Assembly (NCBI GenBank): GCA_013368445.1
Contig: JAACJO010000002.1
Location: 2,852,001 to 2,916,000 of the forward strand
Origin: Leucocoprinus leucothites
Lineage: Eukaryota; Basidiomycota; Agaricomycetes; Agaricales; Agaricaceae
Length of the DNA: 64,000 bases
Reading direction: 5' to 3'
Below are positions 12,394 to 24,223 of this stretch, in pieces (the stretch's first letter is position 1; each line of letters opens with the position of its first letter). The notes beneath the pieces were generated by a model. It was not told where the DNA came from. It did not search any database and was given only the letters and a program-made list of their open reading frames with translations. A program made the position numbers and the translations under genes.

Positions 12394-15300
12394 ATGTTTG
12401 GCGGCGGCACAAATAATTCATACGATGATATTGTTGGTAAGCACCAGGACTTTTTGAAATGCTTGGTCCCAACTCATTCGCGGAAAATACAGCGAAAACA
12501 ACAGATGAGAATCTGACCAGCGAGAATTGGGAGTTGATCATGAACCTATGTGATAAAGTCAACGATGAAGGTGACGAAGGGTGCGTAAGCCACATAAAAC
12601 GAAGCCCGATAAAGACCTCATAGAAGATTGGTGTGATTGTCCTGGTCACAGTGCACATAATGTTATAACAGCCCTCCTGAAGCGGCTTGCACACCGGAAC
12701 CCGAACGTTCAGCTCTACGCACTCTCACTGACCGATTCACTCTCCAAGAACTGCGGTGGGGCTGTGAACAAGGAGATCGCAAGCCGAGCTTTCACTCAAG
12801 GTTTGGAAAAGCTTGTGATGGATCGCGTAAGTCTACTATCGTCCTTGGAGATGATGTATGGGGCAGTGTTGAATCTTATTCATAGACGACGCACGATAAA
12901 GTTCGCAAACGTGCACTTGTACTCGTTGCCCAGTGGACCTCCGAATTTGAGGATGATTCGGCTCTCGGTGTTATGGAGGATTGCTACAACAATCTCAAAG
13001 CGAAAGGTGCGCTTTCTTGAAGACAAGCCGGTGAAATAGGCTGACACCCCCCCCCTCCCCTCCCCGTGGAAACACAGGATACAAGTTTGAGGCACCTGAG
13101 GAGCCACCGCCACCAACTGTTGACGATGAAATCCGACGGAAGGAAGAAGAGGAGCTCCAGCGTGTGCTGGAAATGTCCATGCAAGATCGGGGTGGCAGGG
13201 GCCAGTGGGCACAGTACAGTCTGGCAGCCGGCGGACCCTCGTCTACCGGTGCATCTGGTTCAAGCTCTACTGCTGCTGGTTCATCTTCAAGACCCGGTGC
13301 TGGCGGCAGCACGAGTGGAGGAGGGACCGGGAGCAGTAGCGGATACACTGCACCGAAATATCAGGGTGGCTATGTTCCTGCGCGTTCGCCCTCACCTCAA
13401 CGCCAATCTCAGCCAGTCCAACATCAACCTACACAAGATCAACCACCAACACCATCCCAGCCAGCACATTCGTCACAAGGTCCCGCACATAACCATTCCG
13501 CTCACTACAACCATTCAAACGCGTCCAATGTTTCAGCAAACAACATTCCCTCTCCCTCTTCGACCACCACGGCGGCAGCAGCTCCAGCTCCGACTAACGC
13601 AATTGTAACACGGGTTAGGGCTCTACACACTTTTGAGCCCACCGAACCGGGAGAACTTGCATTCGACAAAGGTGATATCATCAAGGTCGTGGACAGGGGT
13701 TACAAGGACTGGTGGCGCGGACAGTTGAAAGGACGAACGGGAATATTTCCCGTCAACTATGTTGTACGTTGCGTATTTTTTTCAGATCGGCTTCTTACTT
13801 CGTTGTGATCATCGGCTTATCGCTGTCCTAGGAACCGATGCCTGAGCCAACCGCATCTGAGCTTGCACGCGAAGCTGAACAAGAGGCTGCGGTGTTTGCG
13901 CAGGCTGTGAATGTTGAGAAGCTGCTAAACCTTCTTCGAGCGTTTGATCCTGCCAAAGACAACTTGGCCGACAATGAGGAAATTCAGGTCCGTAGATTGC
14001 CGTGATTAATTCACTAAATTAAGCTGAGGGTGAATCTTAGGAACTGTACCGGTCTAGTATGGCACTCAGGCCAAAGATCGTCAAGTTGATCGACAAATAC
14101 AGCCAGAAACGAGGTAGGCCTCACCCTCCTCAGCTTATTCTCCCTTCCTTCTCCCTTCCTTCCCCCCTGGCCCTCGTTTATCTGATGAATTGATTGTTTG
14201 CAGCCGATCTCGTGTCAATGAACGAAACTTTTGTCCGCGCACGTACTATCTTCGACCGAATGATGGAAGAATCCCTCGCACGGCACACAGGCATATATGA
14301 CCAACCCACATATCGCCCTCCCTACGCTCATACGCCATCGGCTATGTCAGTTCGTCCTGACTCTCGTACAGGCAGACGGGGCCGTCATGACTACCCAACA
14401 AGCCCTGGACCCAGTGTTTCTGGGTATCCCGGATATGGTCAGGCTGGACCCGTCGGCATCCCCCAGGCGTTTCCTGAGCCTCAAACCGCACCTCCTGTCA
14501 TCGGGTATCCTGCAACCCCCGCCAGTCCTCCGACCACTGTTGGCCCGGCGCCATACGGGTATGGCGGCCCTGCTCAAGCCCAACCCATGCAGCAGCAGAT
14601 TCAGCCAGGTCAACCCCAGCCGATCCAAGCGTTGCAGCCTCAACAGCAGCATACCCAACCCCAGCAGCAGCCTCAGTCTCAACAGCAACCACACCCACAG
14701 CAGCAGCCCCAACCCCAGCAGCAAGCCCCGCCTCAGCAGCAACCACAGGCTGCTCAACAAGCCGGCTATACCCAGATGGCAAATGCGCCTTATACTGCAC
14801 AAGGACCAACCCCTTATCCCATTCAACAGCAGCAACCACAGGCGCAGGCTACCTCCCAACTACAAGCTCAACAGCAGCCACAAGTTCAGCCACAGTATGG
14901 ACAGACCCCGTATCAAATCCAGTCGCAGCCTCAGCCCCAGTCCCAGCCCCAGGTTCAAGTACCTCAGAGCCCGCAGACGCCGTACCAAAGTCAACCTCAA
15001 CCTCAACCTCAACCCCAGCCTCAACCGCAACTACAACCGCAACCGCAACCGCAAGCTCAACCTCAGCCCTACGAGCAACAAGTTCAACAACCGACGCAGC
15101 AGCAGCCTCAACCCGCTCAGGTGTCGCCTCAGTCACAGCATGCGGCTCAGCTCCAGCCCCAACCTCAGCATCAACAACCTCAGCCTGTCCAATCTCAATC
15201 GATTGAGCAGCTGCAGCCCGCTCAACAACCAGCACAACAAGTGCAACCCACGCAGCAACAGCCGACCCAGACCCAGCCCGCCCAGGAGCCACAGCCGCAA

Positions 15301-15963
15301 CAAGAGCAACAACATCAACCATCGGTTCAATCAGGACCTCCCTATGTCTTTGACCCGAAGGCGACATACGCAGACCCGAATGTACAGGCTTGGGCGCAGT
15401 ACTACGCACAGGGAGGGACAGATTTGGCGGGTAGTGTGTATTTCGTGAGCGTTCCTGGGTTGACGGATGGTACCGCCGCTGGAAAACCCTCAACCACGAC
15501 GCAAGCAGATGTGGGACAGAGCGGAGGTACGACTCCGAATACGACTCAAGATGGGACTATGGGCACGGGACAACAAGCATATGATTATGGAGGTGCACAA
15601 CAACAAACGCAGCACCAGCAGCAATCGACCACTGGTTATGAGTCGGGAGCATACGGTGCACAGCCCGCAGGGTCGTACTTTGACGGAGCTGCCGCTCACC
15701 CTCAGCAGCAGCATCAGCAACCCACCAACGTCTCTTCCACTTCACTCGGCTCGACTTCTAATCATAATCCGAATGCAACTTTGAGAGCCGCCAGCCCTGG
15801 CGGAGGTGCCTATGGACAATCTCCGACTGTATCGAACTCAGTGCCGTCGTGGGTTCTACCCAAGAAGGATAATACGGGTAGTCCTGGCGCTGGAGCTGTC
15901 CAAGGCTTGAGCGGACGATTCGCGGGTGTCACCTTGACAGACCCTGGGAGTGCGAGTGTGTAG
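12394..15963 (+). CDS. HSE1: ESCRT-0 subunit HSE1/STAM-like (VHS-UIM-SH3)
   Basis: Partner of VPS27 in ESCRT-0; binds ubiquitinated cargo on endosomes and passes it on for multivesicular-body sorting. Model: join(12394..12436,12493..12580,12652..12826,12886..13006,13078..13763,13832..13987,14041..14113,14204..15963), 1033 aa, all phases consistent. Residues 1-142 form a VHS domain (TDENLTSENWELIMNLCDKV, ALLKRLAHRNPNVQLYAL). A UIM lies at about 163-181 (EEEELQRVLEMSMQD). The SH3 domain is at about 317-372 (ALHTFEPTEPGELAFDKGD, DWWRGQLKGRTGIFPVNYV). A helical GAT-like segment spans about 373-460. The tail is unusually long: residues ~573-823 are mostly Pro and Gln, followed by a Gly/Ser/Gln-rich end. 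Yeast HSE1 is about 450 aa, so the tail accounts for most of the extra length. The tail's 3' coding region was copied to 56544-56715. Confidence 0.93.
14580..15330 (+). repeat. Pro/Gln-codon low-complexity tract inside HSE1
   Basis: About 750 bp of CAG, CAA and CCN codons encode long runs of PQ, QQ and QPQP. A second frame stays open through this tract only because of the repeat, so it is not an overlapping gene. Confidence 0.85.
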
Positions 15964-16638
15964 GGGTCGGTACTCGGGTGATTCTTGATTATTGCTCGTC
16001 GTGTGTACTTGACTAGAGTTTGTACCATATGTAGGTATGTATCACCGCTAGACCTAGGTCCTAGTTTCGGATTATTCCCTTCGGATATTTTTACACGTTT
16101 TCTTCTCGTTTGTGGAAAGTATGTTACAATATATAAGTTTTGTTTGGAAATGCGGCTTGGTCATTTGAAGTTGAGCAGAGAATACTTTAGTTCTTTCGTG
16201 TGTAGATTCAACATTGGTCCGAGGTGTACGCACACTTTTATATCACCAGCGCCCATCCTCGCCGCTGAAATCATGTCATGCAGAATGTCACTGACACTCA
16301 CTTTTTCCGGGCGCTGGCATATTGAAGGAAACGAAGCTTTAACAGAGCTCATGTCGACAGTAGGTGTCAACTCTGTCTCTATTCTCTTAGATTTGACAAC
16401 TCACTCGGCGAGGAATCATAAACCTTACCTCTCAAGTTCCCAAGTATATTTGTATCACTCTCACAGTGGGGCAGTCTGCCCGGAGTTGTACACTTACGGC
16501 GAGAGGCCAAGATAATTATCTGTCAAAAGTCAGCATTTCATGGTGTCAGCCTGTTAAAAGTGAGCTTCCCATCTATTTCCCTTACATATCCAGAGTATAT
16601 AACCAAGAGAATCTGGGGTAGATTATAGGTGCTCAACG
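15964..16638 (+). promoter_or_regulatory. HSE1 3' flank and secreted-protein promoter
   Basis: No gene. A TATA box (GTATATAACC, about 16595-16604) lies about 40 bp before the ATG of the secreted-protein gene. From about 16268 this stretch is also present at about 56716-57118, TATA box included, so the copied segment carries the promoter as well as the gene. Confidence 0.55.
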
Positions 16639-17020
16639 ATGCTCTTCACCCAGCGCTCCTGCTTCCCTCTCGCATTTCTTCTCGTCTCGGCTACCCGGAT
16701 CTCAGCCCTACCACAACAGACCGGCTTCTGTGAGTTACCGTCGTCTCTTAAGCCAAATGTATCATCTGGCTAACTTTGTCGGACACATAGGTACCGATGA
16801 GAACGTGAGGTAGCTGCTCCAATCTTACTTGAAACCAGCTTGACCGTGAGAACTTTATGATTCACAGTGTAAAGATGTGAAGGGTCCAGACTGGCATTGT
16901 TGTGGGTTCACTGCCGCCCTTGCTGTGTAAGTTGTTTTCAACATCATTCATGATGGCCATGAGATTCATTACGGGCTTTCCATGATCCAAAGCTGCGCGC
17001 CTATCAGTCTCCTTTGTTAA
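16639..17020 (+). CDS. small secreted cysteine-rich protein (knottin-like spacing)
   Basis: Model: join(16639..16729,16791..16804,16868..16926,16993..17020), 63 aa. Residues 1-24 form a signal peptide (hydrophobic core LAFLLVSA, then ISALP). The short mature part has six cysteines spaced C-x4-C-x9-CC-x8-C-x6-C, with the last Cys as the final residue, an order seen in cystine-knot peptides. The last exon joins through an AAG acceptor. I favour it because the divergent second copy (57119 onward) also ends Cys-six residues-Cys-stop there. If the third intron were not removed, the frame would end at 16928-16930, giving 55 aa and four cysteines. The family is not recognised; plausible roles include surface or effector-type secreted proteins, but none is shown by the sequence. 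Confidence 0.65.
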
Positions 17021-17498
17021 GGGCCATTACCTGCCTGAGTAGTTGAGAGCTCGAGGAAATCAAGAGAGCTTTGTACGATGTTAGAGACTCAGAAAAATGA
17101 CAAAAAAACCCTGCTACTAGTAATTTCTGAGTCGTATCAGCAATTCATCGAGGCGTGAAGCGGGATACAAAATAGGGACTCTAATTTATTAGCTAAACCT
17201 CGGACAATTTCCTCTAACACCTTTCATTTGTCGTTGAGGCAGCTATTCAAGAAGCGATCCAACTTTTTAGATACAATCAAATGCAATGACTTTAGCCTCG
17301 AACAACAATGGCGTGTCCTCTATTAATCAGGCCAATTGAGGATGGCTGTATCATCTTCTTCCCAAACTTCAAGCTTCATGGGCCTAAACCATCCCCAAAA
17401 ACGCTTCCTCAGGTTAATCAGCTGCAATTTGGCTCGTACCGAAAACAAAGCAATCTGATCAAATCGTGTACATTAGATATCGTACTACCCAAGCAATC
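17021..17498. other. intergenic
   Basis: No supported gene. The first ~100 bp matches the end of the copied segment near 57605; the rest separates the secreted-protein gene from the 3' end of the split F-box gene. Confidence 0.4.
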
Positions 17499-18136
17499 TT
17501 ATCCAGAATTATGGCCAACAAGACGACCATTGTGCGAAATTCTCAAGTTAAGCCCCTCATCAACGAGACGATTGAAGACGTTTATATTGGAATCTTTCCA
17601 ATGTAATTCTGGAACGCGAGCAACATCAAAGGTAAATTCCTCGATGTTATGGCACAGCCGCTGCAAGGCCCGAGCCAGAAGGATTCTAGTGTCAGGCTGG
17701 AGGGGTGAGCAGTAACGGTACTTTTCAATGCGCAAATATGTCAAGTGGGGAAATACCAAGTATTCCTCCTCATCGCCAAGTTGGCGTAGAATATCCGCGA
17801 TGAATTCTTCACTACACCTCTCTAATATGATAGACCGAATTTGGGTTTCTCGTCGGAGATGGTTAATGAATTGGCCCTGGGGCCAAGATTCATCAGCGAC
17901 TCCGATGAACTCAAGAGTATTGAGCGTCAACAGCAAGCGATCGAAGAATTCGGAGATGCGCGGTTGGAGTCCCTGGAAGTCTTCGCCCGATTGAAACCAT
18001 CGGAGGGTCTTCAGTGCTGGAGTGTGAATATAAATCAAGAGATCGAGATTCCATGGTATGTCAGAATCTTCAAGGTAGAATTTCCACTGGGGGTATTCTA
18101 GATTAGGAAGAATAACTGCGCTCGAGATTGCTAAGA
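17499..18136 (-). pseudogene. F-box/LRR protein, C-terminal fragment (split by transposon)
   Basis: An open minus-strand frame enters from the transposon border at about 18136 (RVLAISSAVILPNLEYPQW) and ends at a TAA at 17499-17501. It has the Leu-rich, aromatic-poor repeats usual in fungal F-box proteins, e.g. HTPALKTLRWF, TLNTLEFIGV and LVFPHLTYLRIEKY. It has no start of its own. The missing N-terminal half lies at 31494-32400, beyond the Mutator-like element. Both halves carry the same target sequence next to the element. The two halves are one base out of frame at the junction, consistent with loss of one G from the flank at 18137-18139. F-box proteins recruit substrates to SCF ubiquitin ligases; this copy is presumably inactive. 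Confidence 0.75.
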
Positions 18137-18139
18137 CCC

Positions 18140-18148
18140 GTGATCTTG
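18140..18148. repeat. target-site duplication, left copy
   Basis: GTGATCTTG here and ATGATCTTG at 31485-31493 flank the element. Eight of nine bases match, and the mismatch lies in a CpG (CCG here, CCA there). A 9-bp duplication is typical of Mutator-like elements. Confidence 0.7.
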
Positions 18149-18154
18149 GGGGGT

Positions 18155-18300
18155 CCAGAATTTACCACTACCGCTACCGCTCACTACCACTATGGTCCCG
18201 CTACGGTCCCGCTACATTGCTGCTACGGTCCTGCTACGTTGCCGCTACAGTCCCACTACAGTACCTCCACGTTACCGCTACACCACCGCTACCAGACCCC
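18155..18300. repeat. CTAC-type minisatellite, left terminal arm
   Basis: Degenerate units such as CCGCTACGGTC and CCACTACAGTC repeat for about 145 bp just inside the left inverted repeat. Similar arrays occur at about 18741-18890, 30690-30915 and (opposite orientation) 31370-31475. Confidence 0.75.
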
Positions 18301-18740
18301 CTACTAAATATGCCCTACTCCTATAATCCAGCTCTATAATACCTCCACCCTGAGTAGATAATTCCTGACATCCACATGATATTTCTTCTTGTTCGTAGTG
18401 ATGCTTCAAGTTTGACCAATCCCCCGCCAAAGCAATCCCTATGTCATAAATACTGTCATAAATACAGGAATAGAGAACGACACTTAACACCAACATACCA
18501 AAAAACAGATCTATGCCTAGCGCATAGTATCGTACCTGGCTCAGGACAATTCGGAGTGATATTCTTCTAAGTTCTCAGCCATCACCTTCCGCTTGGACTT
18601 TTTGCAGTCCTCATCATCACCTACGAAAGTCAGTACCAGACATCCATGTTGAAACACATAGGTGCCATTAATCTATAATGCATTTGACAACTTGTAACCT
18701 CCCAGGAGACAGCGAGACACCCACGATGCAAAACAATATT

Positions 18741-18890
18741 GCTGCACTACCGTTACACTACCGCTACACACCTGCTACACACCTGCTACACACCTGCTAC
18801 ACTACCACTACACTACTGCTACACACCCGCTACACTACCGCTATGCACCCGCTACACCACCGCTACATACCCACTACATACCAGTACATA
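18741..18890. repeat. CTAC-type minisatellite, second left array
   Basis: Repeats of about 10 bp (CACCTGCTACA, CACTACCGCTA). They match the terminal arms and are read as a subterminal array of the element. Confidence 0.75.
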
Positions 18891-19105
18891 GTCAAAGTCA
18901 CTGCACATGATTTGTCCAATCCGCTAGTAAGACAACCAAAACTGCTCACCTATGACCTTTACCAAGCCCCTTTTCCCGTTTCTGATAATCACATGATTTC
19001 AATTAATGTAGCCAATACTCACATAAATTGAATAGAATCTACTGTCACAAAACACACGCAAAAATCAGCAATAGTAATACTGATCATTGTTCCAAGAGAA
19101 AATGT

Positions 19106-22039
19106 CTATGAAGTGCCAACATGCTCCTCCAGAAATTTTTTCGACCATTCTTCTACCTTCTTCATTGCATGACGAGTATCATTATATCCTCTAAGTTTGT
19201 CCTGCCACTTGTCAATGCCAATCGGATCCCGAAGACTCTGATGAGCATCCACTCGAAGTATAGCTTGGTATCGTTTTGTCCAGAGGCTGTCAGTGTGCTC
19301 TGTCCAGTGCCTTGCATCCTCACCACTACCCTTGAATACCCAAGGCAAAGGATACCATGACAATTTACTTTTCTGATTTACTTTTCCTGTACCATTTAAG
19401 TTAGTATAAGTTCATTCAATCTTCCAAAACATACCTGTTTCCGTCAAATAAACCCCTGACAAGATCTCAAATTCCATCTTGGTGAGGTCATCATCGACAT
19501 ATTGCACTCCAAGTGAGTCTTTCGCAATGAACATATGGTCAGTGTTCTCATGAATACCCCAAGGACCACGCCATGCTTGACTATGAGCCAATGACATGAG
19601 AGTGAGTCTTCTTGAGTATCCTCCACATAATAATGCTGCTCGAGCCCGTCGCAGTTGCAAAAGGGAATCACACTGGTATAGAAAGAAATTATAGTCCTCT
19701 TGGTCAAACACATGATCAACTGTCCTCATTGGCACCAGTGTACAGATCTCCTTGTCCGTCGGTGCCATTGGAAGCGTGTCCCTTCTCTGGAGTGTGTGGA
19801 ACTGGATACCTTCTTCAAACAGGTCTCGGGCCAGCTCTTCCTCTGTCAAAGAATCATTGAGCCAGCAAACATATAGAGCCAATGAAGCTGACAGTACAGC
19901 GAGATGCCATGGTACAGTGCTTGACTTTCCAAAGTCAAACATGTACCAATTTCCCTCCTCTTTGGAATCCTGGACCATTCTCAGGGCCTGAACACAATGA
20001 TTGTAGGAGAGTGAATCCCGGTTGTCAACTGAGAGATCCCAAAATTCAGCATCTGGCTTCTGCTTCTCTCCTGATATGAAGGACTTCATGAACACAACAC
20101 AGAGCTTTCCCAATGAGGTTTTGAAAAAAGCATTAGACACCTCACTTCTTTTTATGCCCAGAACCACTAATAATGCCCTCACATCCTTTCCAGTTGTCAT
20201 CTGGTCAAACCTTTCAGGAATAGGTACTGGAGGTATGAACCCAAAGAAACCAGTGAGGATGCGCAATACCTCATGCCAAGTATGCTCCAGCTTCAACACC
20301 TCTGAAGAACTTGTCTCAGTTGGTGGTGGTGGTTGTGCGGTGCCCCCAGGTGATCCTTCGGCATTATCATCGTGGCTGTCATTGCCATTGTCTTCAAAAA
20401 CGTTCCTGCTAGTGGTCCAACCATTGCAACAGTGCCACTCATTGCAGAACGAATCATACCATCGCACAGCAGCTTTTTCATGCATCTTGAGCATCTCCTC
20501 ATGCATACTTTTCAAACAAGGGGTCAGCACATATTGTGGTGGCTGACTATTGTCCCAATCCCAAACATTGACTGGTGATTTCTTGACAGGCTTCCATCTT
20601 TCTTGATCCAACCTCTGCTGCTTTCGACTTGGAGTCTCCACTGCCTTCATCCGTTCATGTTTCCCTTGATGGTTCTCAAACCAAACCTCCCAGCATCTCT
20701 TTGCAGTACTTGCCTGTTCACTAATATTAAGAGATTCGGCATAACTTGGCAATGGTGTAGGAGGATGCTGGATTTCCAGAGTGGCAACCATGCCAGTCAG
20801 TATGACAGCATCTGTAGATGGAGAGGGGGAAGTTTCAACACAGCTAGCTTCTGATGGGTTCCATGGCAAATCTTCAGAGTGGAAAGGGCTGTAGCAGTAA
20901 CTACCTGTTGGGCTTTGTGGACTGAATACCTCTGCATTGCTGCTGACGATGAGCTGGGCATTGTGCTGGACTGCAGCACTGGGCAAATATGGGGGTAATG
21001 TCATGGATGTCACAGCAGCGGGCCATTGGACATAGGGAGATGGAGTAGGCGAGATCCATGTGGATGCCATCTGCAGCTCCTCAGTACTTGGAGGCAGGAG
21101 TTTTGTCTCCTTTTCACTCCAACGATACCATACAGGAATGCTGGATCGGACAAACCATTCAACAGGCAGTTGGCCAGTCCTATTCACATTGTCAGAACTG
21201 TGGAGCCAGACACCAACCTGTTCCGCCATCCATTCAGGCATAAGCATAGGTGTCCTACACACAGTGTCCCATGTTGATTGCTTCTGGTTCTTGATTGTGC
21301 ATATGACGTGAATGAGCCAGCATTCAGGTTCTATGCCCTTCACATATTTCGGACCATTCAGTGTCTTGCAGATTAGCCAGTAGAACAATCTGATCAACAT
21401 GGTGAACCAGTCTCTGGACTGCTGGATATGTATCTTCACAAGCTCATACGTCAGGTGTGGATTTTCGTACTTCCAGTCTGAAGGTGGGAATGGTCACACC
21501 AGCCAGAAACCCTCGGGTAGAAGCCTTTCCAGCCCCTCTATACCATCACTCAAAATATCCTCCACAACCTTCCACTTCTGAACAATCGGCTTGTGCAGAA
21601 TAAACTGGTTATCATTGTGTGTCATCAGGTAATTAGGGATGACATTCAAAATCTTGAATAATATGCCACTAAAGGGTACAGGCTGTTGCAGAATGCATGC
21701 CATCCACTTGGTCACTTTGGACCACCATTGAGGATCTTGAAAGTCAGATGCCTTTGAGAAGAGAGATTGTAACATGTGTGGAGGTTTTGGAGAGGTTGGA
21801 AGTGGTGCTTGTCGAGTGCTATTCGGTGAGTAGTACCACTGTCTGTTGTGGAGCCAGGCATGACCTCTGGCTTGGAATACAGGTCTGAGAATTTTCAAGG
21901 TCATTATGAACTTTGGATATGCGATGGTCTTATGCTGGATTGACCAGACAAAAGATGGGTCATGATGGGTTGTTGCAATGTTGGAGAGAAATGCAGGTGA
22001 TGTGAATTGGAAGCACTGGATATAGGCCAGATGTTCCAA
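19106..22039 (-). pseudogene. conserved hypothetical protein carried by the transposon, one in-frame stop
   Basis: Model: complement(join(19106..19386,19435..22039)), 961 codons plus stop. The 48-bp intron has a GTATGT donor, a CTAAC branch and an ACAG acceptor and keeps phase. One TGA at 21494-21496 interrupts the frame where CGA (Arg) would be expected; otherwise it is open for 2.9 kb, unusual in this block. The middle has NVWDWDNSQPPQYVLTPCL and an acidic linker; the second half has IPPVPIPERFDQM, WYMFDFGKSSTVPWHLAV and DHVFDQEDYNFFL. From memory, this arrangement resembles large uncharacterised proteins abundant in Agaricomycetes. I know no function and see no catalytic motif. It lies on the opposite strand to the transposase fragments, so it may be an accessory or passenger gene. 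Confidence 0.65.
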
Positions 22040-22140
22040 TAATTAACAAAGATGAGTCGCAATAGGTGGTGTTGGAGAGACCTAAATAATGTGAATTGGA
22101 AGCACTGGATATAAGCCAGATGTTCCCAAGATTGACGGTC
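21990..22140. repeat. local tandem duplication
   Basis: GAATTGGAAGCACTGGATAT occurs at about 22003 and again at about 22093, each followed by A(G/A)GCCAGATGTTCC. The two units, about 90 bp apart, lie around the start of the 961-codon gene. Confidence 0.7.
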
Positions 22141-24220
22141 CTGAATCCTAGGTCAGAATGATGCATGCATGTTTAAAACTTTTTGCTTACCTGAATATCC
22201 TCAAGTGACACTGTCAAGACCATGGTGGATGGTAGTATGAAGATGAAGCTGAGAGTGAGTCACAAGATGCCAAATATTAAAAATGATAGATGCTCATGAG
22301 AGAAGGGTGAGGTGGCCTGATCTGTTTGCTCATGTGTCTCACCTTCTGCCAAAATCGTCTTTGATTGCTTCCTCTGCTACCACCACCACTGTTGACCTCC
22401 CATCTTTTCACCAACTGTGGGACCATGATATTCAGTGCAACATCCATTTCTTTCATGCATGTTTTTGGGCACACTCCAACACATGCTATCCAATGAGTAT
22501 ATGCTCTGGGCTACTCTCCAGGCAGATATCCTGTGGAATTTATCTCATGTTGCTGGGCTTATACTCTGGATGCACAACTTCTTGATTTGCTTTCAACTCT
22601 TCCATGGTTGCATGCAGTGATACTCCTATTTTGCAATCGCAGACCATTCTCTGGTTGCACACGGCAATTTTCCTTCTATTTTGCCATCACAAGGACCAAG
22701 TCTTGAGTCTGAGTACACAAACTGCTTGTCTCATTTACAACAAATCTGGTCATGTACACAAATATACATTCTGCCTTCAATCGCAAGGACCCACCCCACA
22801 TGCTCCTGGAGATCACCAATCAATCCTCAGTTACCCCTTTGGACCAACTGATGTCAGCTACCAAATGTCAATTTCCAATGGTCCTAAAAATAACCCTGAG
22901 GCAACCTTTGGTTGAAGCAACAGTGCCTCAGCAGATGGAGGTTGACTACTACAGTGGGCGTGTACTGTATCTCCTCTGCTACACTATGACTGCACAACAG
23001 TCCCATGCATATACATCATATTCAGAACATCTTATGCCACCGACATCCATCATTTCCAAGGCTCTGCTGCACTTCCCTCAGTTCCTCCTAGTATATGAGT
23101 ACATGAGTACATGGGTGCTTATTTGTTGTGTTGTTGAATGTATGCCCATAGTTAGTTATTCCATTGATTGACGCTAACATATGAATAACTAGGCTGCATA
23201 GAGATTTACGTCCTGGCCTATGTCTATTATTACTTCTTTGATTCCATATATAGAAATATAGAAATCGCGGGTCCACCTAACATGTTTCTTCCTGAATGGA
23301 ATAATTCTTATTTACGTTTGTCCAGGCCTGAAGTGTTGTTTGACTGGATTACTGGTTAATCAGTGCATATTTGAATAGGGAGGATCTGGGTTATTGGATA
23401 TGGGGTACTTGTCTCTGTAATTGGTTATTAATTCAGCTGCTGTTGGGTTTCCGGAAAAAGTTTGGCAATTTCAAAAATGGGTCCTTATTTCGAATACATG
23501 TTTTTCAACTTCCCTTTTTTTCCTGCTATCATGTATCATGTAGTATCATCAGTCTCTTTTTGTTGTGTGCTACTGGGCCATGCCTTTTGTGAGTGCAGTA
23601 CATGCCATGCTTGACATCAACTAATATATCTACACATCAGGGTTTTGTAAAGTGCATCTTCAGTTTTCTTTGAAAGGAATTGAGGAAGAACAAGAGCAGT
23701 AGTCGCAATGAATCTACACCACATACAGTACTACCAGGTATCTACCAGGCTCTGCTACCTTTCCCTCCAATACAGAATGGCTATGTGTGGCCTGGATACT
23801 ACCCAACTCCCACATGTATAATCTTGATCTTCCTCATCTGACTGTGATTAATTGTTTGTAGATCATCCCCACCCAACTGCTCCACCCACTTTGATGCCAG
23901 ATGCTTGTAAGGCACCAATGATTATTGGGATCTCAATTACTGAATGGGTGTTACAGTAATACCCATATTTCAACAGCTTATCGGCACCATGACAGCAACA
24001 ACTATGAGCAACAACTCAAATCAGCTTGATCCAGGTGGAGTTGGCCCTAATGTCACCTTGCCCCTTCCAATAGCCTAGCTGGCCTTCTCGATCCCATTCT
24101 TGGATCGACCCCAGACCACTCAGCCCACCTGGGGCACATCATGTAAACAACGGAATGAAGACACATGTGGAGATATCTTGATTCCAATGGAGTCATTTCC
24201 ATAAGGACAAGTCCTGAGAC
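22141..24220. other. transposon interior, no supported gene
   Basis: CpG-poor sequence with short open frames on both strands (for example 22752-23171 plus) but no recognisable domain. It presumably contains the divergent promoters of the minus- and plus-strand genes of the element. Confidence 0.4.
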
Positions 24221-24223
24221 CCA

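Noticed and set aside
14297..15448. Long second plus-strand frame and several antisense frames across the HSE1 tail
   Set aside because: They are open only because CAG/CAA/CCN repeats lack stops in shifted frames. Their products are Ser/Asn/Arg or Leu repeats with no domain, while the HSE1 frame is fixed by eight phased exons.
18155..18890. Repeated CTAC units as a CRISPR-like array
   Set aside because: The units are short, degenerate and contiguous without spacers, in a eukaryotic genome. They are minisatellite arms of the transposon.
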